DNA of 64,000 nucleotides from Siphonodentalium dalli (taxonomy: Eukaryota; Mollusca; Scaphopoda; Gadilida; Siphonodentaliidae): contig CP136066.1 in assembly GCA_032622095.1 (NCBI GenBank), positions 133,827,917-133,891,916 of the forward strand, read 5' to 3'. The notes beneath the pieces were generated by a model. It did not search any database, was not told where the DNA came from, and worked only from the letters and a program-made list of their open reading frames with translations. How positions within the stretch are numbered: the stretch's first letter is position 1; each line of letters begins with the position of its first letter. Both the position numbers and the translations under genes were made by a program. This document shows positions 14,101 through 26,100 of the stretch, piece after piece.

Positions 14101-17100
14101 TGCAGATTGGAACGACTCATTTTGGGGTCATTTAGCCGAAAAACATGGCTGTCAGCAGCCATCTTGGATTTTACTCTTTGTATGACTAAATCCTTTAGAA
14201 CGGGCTACAGGTCGTACCTTTAGTCTTATCATCATAAAATTTGTCATGAATGTTAATAATGAGATGCAGATGGGAACAGGTAATTTTGGGGTCATTCGGC
14301 CAAAAAACATGGCCGCCAGCAGCCATCTTGGATTTTACTCTTTGTATGACTAAATCCTTTAGCACGGGCTACAGGTCGTACCTTTAGTCTGATCATCATA
14401 AAATTTGTCATGGCTTATGAAATTGGAATGTAGATGGGAACGAGTAATTTTGGGGTCATTCGGCCAAAAAACCTGGCGGCCAGCAGCCATCTTGGATTTT
14501 ACTCTTTGTATGACTAAATTCTTTAGCACGGGCCACAGGTCATACTATTCGTCTGATCATCATAAAATTTGTCATGAATCTTAATAATGACATGTAGATG
14601 GGAACGAGTCATTTTGGGGTCATTCGGTAAAAAAACATGGCTGCCAGCAGGCATCTTTGATTTTACTCTTTGTATGACTAAATCCTTTAGCACGGGCTAC
14701 AGGTCGTACCTTTAGTCCGATCATCATAAAATTTGTCATGGCTGTTGAAATTGGAATGTAGATGGGAACGGGTAATTTTGGGGTCATTCGGCCAAAAAAC
14801 ATGGCGGCCAGCAGCCATCTTGGATTTTACTCTTTGTATGACTAAATTCTTTAGCACGGGCTACAGGTCGTACCTTTAGTCTGATCATCATCAAATTTGT
14901 CATGGATGTTAACATTGACATGCAGATTGGAACGACTCATTTTGGGGTCATTTAGCCGAAAACATGGCTGTCAGCAGCCATCTTGGATTTTACTCTTTGT
15001 ATGACTAAATCCTTTAGAACGGGCTACAGGTCGTACCTTTAGTCTTATCATCATAAAATTTGTCATGAATGTTAATAATGAGATGCAGATGGGAACAGGT
15101 AATTTTGGGGTCATTCGGCCAAAAAACATGGCTGCCAGCAGCCATCTTGGATTTTACTCTTTGTATGACTAAATCCTTTAGCACGGGCTACAGGTCGTAC
15201 CTTTAGTCTGATCATCATAAAATTTGTCATGGCTTATGAAATTGGAATGTAGATGGGAACGAGTAATTTTGGGGTCATTCGGCCAAAAAACATGGCGGCC
15301 AGCAGCCATCTTGGATTTTACTCTTTGTATGACTAAATTCTTCAGCACGGGCTGCAGGTCGTACCTTTAGTCTGATCATCATAAAATTTGTCATGGATGT
15401 TAACATTGACATGCAGATTGGAACGACTCATTTTGGGGTCATTTAGCCGAAAAACATGGCTGTCAGCAGCCATCTTGGATTTTACTCTTTGTATGACTAA
15501 ATCCTTTAGAACGGGCTACAGGTCGTACCTTTAGTCTTATCATCATAAAATTTGTCATGGCTTATGAAATTGGAATGTAGATGGGAACGAGTAATTTTGG
15601 GGTCATTCGGCCAAAAAACATGGCGGCCAGCAGCCATCTTGGATTTTACTCTTTGTATGACTAAATTCTTCAGCACGGGCTGGAGGTCGTACCTTTAGTC
15701 TGATCATCATAAAATTTGTCATGGATGTTAACATTGACATGCAGATTGGAACGACTCATTTTGGGGTCATTTGGCCGAAAAACATGGCTGCCAGCAGCCA
15801 TCTTGGATTTTACTCTTTGTATGACTAAATCCTTTAGCACGGGCTACAGGTCGTACCTTTAGTCTTATCATCATAAAATTTGTCATGAATGTTAATGATG
15901 AGATGTAGATGGGAACGAGTCATTTTGGGGTCATTCGGCCAAAAAACATGGCCGCCAGCAGCCATCTTGGATTTTACTCTTTGTATGACTAAATTCTTCA
16001 GCACGGGCTGCAGGTCGTACCTTTAGTCTGATCATCATAAAATTTGTCATGGATATTAACAATGTCATGTAGGTGGGAACGAGTAATTTTGGGGTCATTC
16101 GGCCAAAAAACATGGTTGCCAGCAGCCATCTTGGATTTTACTCTTTGTATGACTAAATCCTTGAGCACGGGATACCGGTCCTACTTTTTGTCTGATCATC
16201 ATAAAATTTGTCATGAATGTTAATAATGACATGTAGATGGGAACGAGTCATTTTGGGGTAATTCGGCCAAAAAACATGGCCGCCAGCAGCCATCTTGGAT
16301 TTTACTTTTTTGTATGACTAAATCCTTTAGCACGGGCTACAGGTCGTACCTTTAGTCTGATCATCATAAAATTTGTCATGGCTGTTGAAATTGGAATGTA
16401 GATGGGAACGATCATTTTGGGGTAATTCGGACAAAAAACATGGTCGCCAGCAGCCATCTTGGATTTTACTCTTTGTAGTACTAAATCCTTTAGCACGAGC
16501 TACAGGTTGTACCTTTAGTCTGATCATCATAAAATTTGTCATGAATGTTAATAATGACATGTAGATGGGAACGAGTCATTTTGGGGACATTCGGCCAAAA
16601 AACATGGCCGCCAGCAGCCATCTTGGATTTTACTCTTTGTATGACTAAATTCTTTAGCATGGGCTACAGGTCGTACCTTTAGTCTGATCGTCATAAAATT
16701 TGTCATGGATGTTAACGATGACATGTAGATGGGAACGACTCATTTTGTGGTCATTCGGCCGAAAACATGGCCGCCAGCAGCCATCTTGGATTTTACTTTT
16801 CTCTTCATGTCTTTTAACTAGTATTAGACATTCAACTTTCCACATTCCTAATCGCTCCATTGACTGTAATACATTAAATTATTCCCTTTCCAAGTTGAGC
16901 TACAGTGTCATTGACACTTTCATTTGCACAAACATGGCATCAAAATCGGGAAAAATTAACGTTTCAGGTTTGCACCAATTGTATACACCCGTTTGAAAAA
17001 CGGCCGTATTATAGTATTGGTCTGTCCGTCCGGGCGTCCGTTAACCTGGTTTCCGGATGATAACTTTAGTTAGAGTGAACCAAATTTAATAAAATTTGGT

Positions 17101-20100
17101 ATGTGGGTTTATTAGCCGAAAAGTAAGTTCAAGTTCGAATTTGGGTTCCGCCCGCCAATTTTCACCGGAGTTATGCCCCTTATTTGACGTTTTTTGACTT
17201 AGAAAATCCTTGAAATTTGTTGTCTGGATGATAACTTTAGTATAGTTTATCAGAATGAATCCAAATTTGGTATATTACTTTCACCCACCAAAACACAGGT
17301 AAAGTTCGAACTTGGGTTCTGTCCGACCATTTTTGGCCGAATTATGCCCCTTTTTCGACTCAGAAAATTCAGTTTTTCTTATGTTTTTTGGTTTCCCGAT
17401 GATAATTCGATTTTGGAATGTTTATACCCAAAACCCGTTTTTTTGTGGATTACATATATCGAAATACAGCTCAAGTCTGAATTTCGTTTTAATCCGAAAA
17501 ATTTGCGAGAGTTATAGCCCCTTTTTAGACGTAATTTGACTTAGAAAATCCCTGAAATTTGTTGTCCGGATGATAACTTTAGTTAGAGTGAACCGATTTC
17601 AATCAAATTTTGTATGTGGGTTTATTAGGAGAAAAGACAGCTCAAGTTGGAATTTGGGATCCTTCGCAAATTTTCACTGGAGTTATGCCCCTTATTTGAC
17701 ATAATTTGACATAGAAAATCCCTGAAATTTGTTGTCCGGATGATAACTTTACTAGAGCTTATCGGATTCAATGATAATTTGGTATATTACTTTCTCCCAC
17801 CAAAACACAGGTCAAGTTCAAATTTGAGTTCCGTCCGCCAATTTTTACCAGAGTTATGCCCCTTTTTTACCAGTTTCCGCCGACCCAAGAGAGGGCGTAT
17901 TTTGCACGCCCAGCGTAGCTCTTGTTTAAAAGTAAAATGGAACTATCTTTGGTATCAAATGTGATTTTTATTTTTGATCTATCTTAAATGTTTGACACTG
18001 AGATGTTTTAGACAAAATTACTCAAGATGGCTTACAAAATGGCAACCAAATATGGTAAAAAGTTGATTAGTCATATTTATTCCGAACATTATTACAAGCT
18101 GTTTCGAAAAGGTTGCAAATTATGACTCACTTGGTTATTAAACATGCTACTTAATCAACTGATAACTAAATGTTAATTTCTGGTTGTCCCAGTACATTAT
18201 GAGGCATGACAAATCAGTTTAAGGGATGCAGTATGAATTTTTGCTGAAAACTTCTTTTGGGATTCTGTCTGTCTTTGAACGGAAATTAGCAGAACGTTGA
18301 AACGGAACTGAGAGGGATCATATTATGTGGCTACTCTGTCCCATTAGCATCAAAATTTATTAACTTATATACTATTGTCATGAAAACCGTTACATTCGTA
18401 TTGCATACCAAACGCCATTAAGAGACACTCTGATGATCTTCCTATCGGTTAACATATCCTTGAGTTATAGGGACAGGAAGTCGATAGTCACCCAAGTGCA
18501 ACTTACACATGACCATGCAGTCACTCCACATATACATGAACACCACATAAATGAACATATGTCAATCACTTTATACACATACACCTCACCTACTACTATA
18601 CAGCCACACATGGATATGCACATACACCCAACACATGGCCATATAGTCATGAGTAAACATGCAGGCACACCAGTTATACTCCTGCACATCACCCATGGCC
18701 ATATAGTCACGACCTGTATACCCATTCACTACATTCATGAACATACAGTAACATCCTGTATACATATTCGCCTCACCATTGGTAATACGGTCACTCCATG
18801 TACATGTATATATTTGCCAGATGCATGGCCATATAAGTACTCAAGATATATATCCAAACGATGACAATATAGTCACTCCTGGTATATATTATCACCACAT
18901 TCATGAGCATACATTACTTCTTGTATACATATTTGCCTCACCAGGGGTCATAAAGTCACTCCCTGCATATATATTTGTGACACACATGGCATATATCCAC
19001 TCAAAATATACATATACAGTTATACACCCAACCCAAAACCATAGAATCATTACAGGTATATATAGTATACATATAAACCTCACCAATGGCGTTACAGTCC
19101 TTCTAGATATACCAATGTCCCGCATCGCGCACGCGGCCATTCATACACTCCAAACGTGCATATAGACCTCACCATGACAATTCAGCCTCTCGCTGTATAC
19201 ACATAAACCACACTCGTGATCATACAGTCACTCCCTCTATACCAATTCACCCACCATTAATTTTGCCACATTGGCACTCCATATATACATATTGGCCACA
19301 TCAAGGCAATATAGCCATGCAAGATATACAAGGGCTCGCGTCTTGCAGGTACTGAGTCGAAACGTAATGTGACATTTGCTTAGTATGGCATATAGTCAGC
19401 GATCTGGAACTGATGTTGATCTTAACCAAACATTTTGGCATCTTTTAAACTCATTGTGAGTAATTTAAAAAAAATGTCTAAACTCTACATTTGGCATAAA
19501 ATAAAATCTAGTTTTTGTGGGGTACGTTTTAAAACTATTTTTAAAAATTCCATTAAACTGCTCCAGGACACAGCTTCCAACATTCATGTCATTAGAACGG
19601 GGATCAATTTGTCTGCGAGAAATTGGGACCTTAGTCATCATATATGTAGCCTCGAATATTCTGTAGTATGCCTAACAGACATAATCCCCTTTCTCTTAAC
19701 ATCCATACATTTATGTACCACTATCATTGTGTGGGGAATGGGACAGGATCTAAGCCATTATTTATTTCACTATACTTATATTGACAAACGGAAAGGCCTT
19801 ATGGTCCGTCAGCCAGTGCTCCATTTTGACTTGTTATTGTCATTCCGGAGGGCTAGGTGTGATTTTCGTTGACGCGGACAAATGTGTCACCTTGTCAGAT
19901 ACCCACTTACATATATTTGTTAGCCTATACTTACCTGTATTGGTTGGCATTGGTTAACCTATGATCATAGTCACTCCAGGTGTATATATACCTTATCAAT
20001 TACCATTAAGGTGTGCCTATACCCCACACACACGGCCATTCGTTCACTTCAGACTTGCAAAAATACAGCTCAACCATGACAATTCAGCCACTCGCTGTAT

Positions 20101-23100
20101 TCTTACACACCTCATCCATGAGCATTCAGCTATTCACTGTATACCGCTACACAGCAATGACAATACAGCCACAACAGATAAACATGTACATCCCACCCAT
20201 GATGTCACTATCTATATACACAAGCCCGCCAGTGACCATCAAACTGTACTCCAGGTATGCATATACACTTCAACAACATTGACTCTGCAGTCATTCCATG
20301 TACACATACACACATTGCCCATAACCATACAACCACTACATATTTATCCATACACCCCATTCATTATCATACAACAAACGCGTGTATACATATACACCCA
20401 CCCATGACAATACAGCCACCCAATGTACACCTGTACATCCCACCCATGATCACACAGTCACTCCATATATACATACACAACACAAAGATGGACAATTTAG
20501 CTAATCTCGCTGTACACATACACCACTTCAATGGCCAGATAACAACTCCCTGCATACATGTTCAACTCATACATGACGGTCATGACCATAAGCTACTCCT
20601 TATATACCTATACAACTCAACGTGGACACCCATACATGACCATATAGTCATACATTGTATAACTATTCATATCATTCATGAATACAATAACTCCCCGTAT
20701 GCATACTCACCTCACCTATAGCCATACATTCAACAGACATACACACAGTATTAAGTTGATCAATGTTGATTACAATGGGCCAGAGTAGCCACATACTATG
20801 ATCCCTCTCAGTTCCGTTTCAACGTTCTGCCTATTTCAGTTAAAAAAAAACATGGACAGAATCCCAAAATAAATTTTCGGCAAAATCCATACTGCACCCC
20901 TTAAATGAACTTTCATGCCTCTTAAGGTTCTGGGACAACCAGAATATAACATTTAGTTGACTAAGTAGCATTTTTAATAACCAAGTGAGTCACAATCTGC
21001 TACCTTTTCGGAACAGCAGTGAATAATGTTTGGAATATATGTAACAAATCAACATTTTACCAAATTGGGTTGCCATCTTGAGCAATATTGTCTAAAATAT
21101 CTCATTGTGACACAGTTAGCACATATCAAAACAATAAACACCGTTGATACCAAAGAAATTTCCATTTTACTTTAAAAAATGTTTCAAACCTGAACAGTAA
21201 TTTTTTGCCGATTTTGATGCAAAGTTTGTGACAGAAAAATTTGAATAATTCTGGTGATTTTAGTGGTTTCAATGGTAACAATTAGCCTAGGTGCATCAGA
21301 AATGTTGGTTTTCAATGTATATAAGACAGAATAGTCAATTGTGTGCATCAACAACAACTTATAAGCAGTTGCATGGCACACTGGGACAATATTGAAAATA
21401 TTCTATATTTTGGCCGCCATTTTGGAAGCCATTTTGATCCAAAGTGACGATTTTTGTAACATTGAGTTGGAATATCCATAAAATGTAGAAAGCATTACTT
21501 ACATTGCACAGTTCTTCAAATTTCATGATGAAATGTGACTAGAATCCCAATGGTGATATTTTGTGATATGTTATACCGCGTTCTGTTAAATCGAATTTTT
21601 GAGCGATCGGAAGGGGATGGGAGCCCATGACTGGAATATTTCTTTGCTCCAATGGTCAGTTAAGATGTTAAATACAAAATAAAGTCAAAATTCTCAACCA
21701 GTTCCAAACAGTAGAAACTTATCTTAAAGATATTGGTAAAAAACGTATAAATTTCCACTTCCGGCGGCCATTTTGACGGCCATTTATGACGGGGAGTTCC
21801 AATTTTGGAATACAACGGTGGGGTTATGTCTTAGCTTCACAAAAATGTATACCAGTGTATACATATGACTGTAAGATTTCTCACTATAATTGCGTAGAAC
21901 TGATTTACCGGAAATGGCAGCCATCTTGGACGCCATCTTGAATTACAAAAATTGCTCAAAGCGGATTTTAGTGGATTTTGGATATGTTATAGAGGATATA
22001 GTTCTCTTCAAAATGGTATACAAACCAATTTAGTCCAAATTTATTCTAGGTCAAACCTTGATTCGACCAGACAATAACATAGCATTATGTTATGACATGG
22101 ATTGGAGTGGTGGGGGGGGGGGGGGGGGGGGGTTGTGATCAGTGAGACCTAAAAAAATTCTAAATGGAATGATGTTTACAATAACTGATTGTTTCTGTTC
22201 TAAAGGCCTACACCAATCGTACTATCGCTGTGCGGCGTATACTAGTTTCCCGTTCGTGTGGCACACATAGCTACATGTACGGCGTTAAACCAAGTGTTTG
22301 ATGGATCAGGGCATGCCCGACTTGATAGACATTGCCCTTTACGCAATCAAAATCGGTCTCCAATTAACAGATCTGGACGCTGTATACGTTGACCTCTCAG
22401 AGAGTTTGAACTCTGTAAGACTTTAGTCACGCCCACAACACACCATTTCTCATTATATTCAGACAGCTCTATCACCTGAATGCCTCAACGTACAGAGCTG
22501 CCCAATACACCGTTTGAACGGAGATATCTTCGGCTATGCCATGGTTTACAAGTTGACTATGCGCATATAAACAGACCAAATGCCCCTCGTCCACCAATGA
22601 AAATTCTCCCAAGATGTGACTTGTAATCTGCAATATTTTAATAATGTACACCAATATTGAAATTGTGAGTTTTTCACCCAGTAGATCATGTTTTAAATGA
22701 GATGTTCTGGGCGACGAGATGTTCTGGGTGCTGGCACATGGATGGTGCCTTTCGGGCGATGTTGCCGGCACTGAATGAGTTAAAACAAGAGACTCATTCC
22801 ACAGGAGTAGACATGTCTGTTTCTAGGCTGCGCCTGCACCTCAGGTATGAAATGCAAGTCCCTTAACCTCAGGGGGCAAAGCAGTGTGCTGCTGGTAACC
22901 AATCCTGGGGCATATAAAGCTCCCACAGCTTCATATGTTCTGATGTGGGGACTTTGTGATGTACCTTGCAGTTCTTCTTGTCAGCACGCCAGCCAAAGGC
23001 CTTTGACGATTTCTCCGCAGGGCAGAGGTCTACCTGATCTGATATTAGTGAGTGGATTCTGGGGCATTGTACGCCTTCGGAATACCTCCATGCTGCTTCC

Positions 23101-26100
23101 TCTGCATGGTTCGGTATGCAGATTTTGTCCTATTCTAATTAAACATGCCTGCACAGATCCATGTGCATAGGGGAAAGGTCCTCGCTGATCATATGGCTCT
23201 ATTCTTTGATAACAATCTGGCTATTATATTCACAGCTGCAGTTCACCTTTTTCACTGAGTGGTCAGTTGATGAAATTGGTATAAAAAAAGTTAAATTTAT
23301 TCTTTTATCAAGGTGCCGTATCCAGTGTGGTCCTTCCCCCAGACTGATGCATGCACAAAACAGTCCTCGAAATTGGCCATGACAATAAGCAATGCCATGG
23401 CAACATGTGAAATCTGAAATCTTAACATTCCACAGCATTAAATTTGCCATAGTACATTTTTCCTAATTTTGAGGGCTTCACCAGAGCTGTTAAGTTTCAC
23501 GGATTGTCCGTGAGACACCCGGATTGCCACAGCAATTCCGCAAATACGGATAACCCCCAATATCTCCCGGATTCAGCAAAACCCCGCATTCAAAATCCAA
23601 AAAACGATTCCCCAAAATGACAGGATATTCCTAAGATCCGGTACTGTAAATACCCACAAATTAATTTTCACAGAATGTATCATCGGTAACTTTGGTTGAA
23701 GACTCAAGTTGTGGTGAACTGTGACTGATATTAATTGATTTTCACACTCTGGTGAAGCCACACGTATAAAGGGTGTTGTTTTAGTAAACAATACGTATAA
23801 TCACAAGTGTGCAAAGTTCTGTATTGTTAGGCCTCATTGATGAACATTTCTTAGTAACGGATTAGTGGCATGCATTGCAAACGAAATAAAACAATACGTT
23901 TAATCACAAGTGTGCAGCTGTATTGTGAGGCCCCATTGATGAACATAAGTAATGGATACTTTATGATTTAAGTTCACTGATAGTGGTATGCATTGCGAAC
24001 GGAATGTGTCTTTTAATTTGCGGGTAAAACTTTTAAGACGGGTCATTTTGTACTTTCGGTTTCACGCATAAATGTCCGGTTGTAACCTGTGTAACTTGGG
24101 TTCGTTTTGACTAACTTTAAACAAAGTTTCTGATTCTTAAAATTTGTTAATAAATGGTGGAATGTGTATTTTTACGAAGTGTGATCTTCTTTCTTTTCAA
24201 TAAATGGTGGTATCTCCCACACAGAGCAGCTCTATTACAATTACCAACAGGACATTCATTGCCATTTTATTTAGGTCTATATCAGTCTATATATTTATAA
24301 AATAGAAACTCATAAAAAGTATGCAATCTTCATCATAAAAATTATTTTTGGAACATGAACATATTTGGGCATACCTCCCGCAAAAATATCACGGATTGAC
24401 ATTTTCAAAACTGAACAGGTCTGGGCTGCACAAAACTAACCCAAGCATAAAAACCTAGGTCATTCTGCCGCATGTCAGAATAATGAAACACATCCTTCTG
24501 ATGTGTACCAAGGCATTTGAGGCTTTCAAGTACAATGTGACCATGACATTGTCTGCAGAGTTTACCATACAGCTGCATCATTCTTAATAAGTTTTGTTTT
24601 AGAATATCTGAATATTGAATTAACCCTTATGGGCCAATAGATTCAATGGAAAACTACTAATATGATACCATTACTTGTGACCCTGTGATATGATATTGGG
24701 TTCAGCGACAATGAAACCCCTTGTGTTTGGACAGTCTATAAAATGTCACACCAAGCGGCTAGAACAACCTGATCCTTGCCTGCAATTTGCACCTGTAATT
24801 AACAGGTAAACTACTGAGAACAGTTATATAAATAATGTACATCAGATTTCTATGCTTTATGCAAAAGTTTTTAGTATATTTGATCAGCCTTGGCAAATAT
24901 AATCTGTTGATCATTTTCCATCTTGGTACAGACCAATATCTAAGCAGCAGATGACAAGACTAAAGTGCTGACATTTTAAGATCCAGGTCTTATTCAATAC
25001 ATATTTCATGTTGAGATTAGAATATTTTCTCAAGATATGTGTTGTTATTTCTTACAACACGACCTCACATTTAGCCATAATTTATATAGGCGTATGGAAC
25101 AGGTTGTTCCTGAGTCCATAACTAACCCAGTGCATTTACCTGAGAACAGGTATGTAATAATAATAAAATTAATAATATTTATGTAATTATAACTATGAAT
25201 ATGTGTTTCTCACATCATTGTATAGTTGGGTGTCCACATCTGATACTTTCTGGTAGAGGTACATAAGCTTTACACATTACATGTTCCTAATATATTATTT
25301 TGGTATTGGAACTTGAGCAAATAATATTTCATGAACATTGTTAGAAATCTGCTATATGTACAGTTTGTAAAGATAGACCTAAGAAATACAAGAAAATTGG
25401 GAATCAAAAAAAGAAAGTATGAAAAATATATTAAAGCATTGGGCATTGAGGACACTGTCTCACATTGGTAAAGTAACGGTCATTAAAACCCTACTATTTC
25501 CACTCATTGTTCAAATCATGTCGGTACTTCCAGACCCACAAAATAATTTTTTGAAGGAAATGCAAGGCTTGTTGTTTCAATTCTTTTGGAATGGAAAAAA
25601 AGACAGAATAAAGAGAGATACTCTGGTTCAAAATACTCAAAATGGTGGTCTTAAAATTCCAGATCTTAAATGTTTCTCAAAATCACTAAAAGTTACATGG
25701 CTTAAAAAAGTACTAGACCCGCTTAATTTTTCAGAATGGAAACTAATTTTAATAGAGAATATGGAAACATTTGGAGGAACAGCAATGCTTAACCTAAATA
25801 AAAACAGCCTAATACAGATAGCTAAAAAATTCAACCCTTTTTGGAAAGAAGTATTTACAGCGTATGCTCAACTAAATACAGAACCATCAAATGATGATGA
25901 TTTTAAGTCCCAACCCCTCTTCCATAACCTACACTTGAAAATCAACCAAAAGCCAATCTATTATAGGACATGGATAAATAAACAAGTCCTTTTCATTAAT
26001 GCTATATTAAGGGAAGATAATACATTCATGAATACAGAAGAAATATTATCAAAATATGGATTAAAAGTAAATTATCTAATATTACAAGGAATAATATCTG

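Larger units (their letters stand above)
9252..22078. mobile_element. Giant foldback (long-TIR) element, ~12.8 kb with insertions
   Basis: The left arm is 9252-10092, 16924-16981 and 17925-18430; the right arm is 20765-22078. Read in opposite directions they match over roughly 1.3 kb, from ATAGTCTGGTCGA at the outer end through GACTATTCTGTCTTATATAC to GAACGGAACTGAGAGGGAT-like sequence next to the loop. The left arm is split by a pearl-like element and a family A MITE; without them the element would be about 5 kb. The loop (18431-20764) is mostly a degenerate minisatellite. Outer ends match the 3888-7725 transposon, so it may be a non-autonomous relative. No coding gene is supported. Confidence 0.8.

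Noticed and set aside
10259-16860. A series of similar ~60-codon minus-strand frames ([10 protein letters not shown]...) in the array
   Set aside because: They recur because the 164-bp monomer does; frames shift between monomers and no start or splice signals are conserved. They are by-products of the repeat.
19435-19872. 145-codon frame in the foldback loop
   Set aside because: No recognisable domain and no splice or promoter context; it could be chance in a unique AT-rich stretch.
18433-20721. Long His/Thr/Ile-rich frames of up to 154 codons
   Set aside because: Composition follows from the CATACAC-type minisatellite, and open frames occur in several phases at once, so no protein is supported.
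22850-23170. Possible piggyBac-type Cys-rich tail on the minus strand
   Set aside because: Only a few residues fit (KKNCKV, then AHCF), key cysteines are missing, and no inverted ends or TTAA borders were seen.
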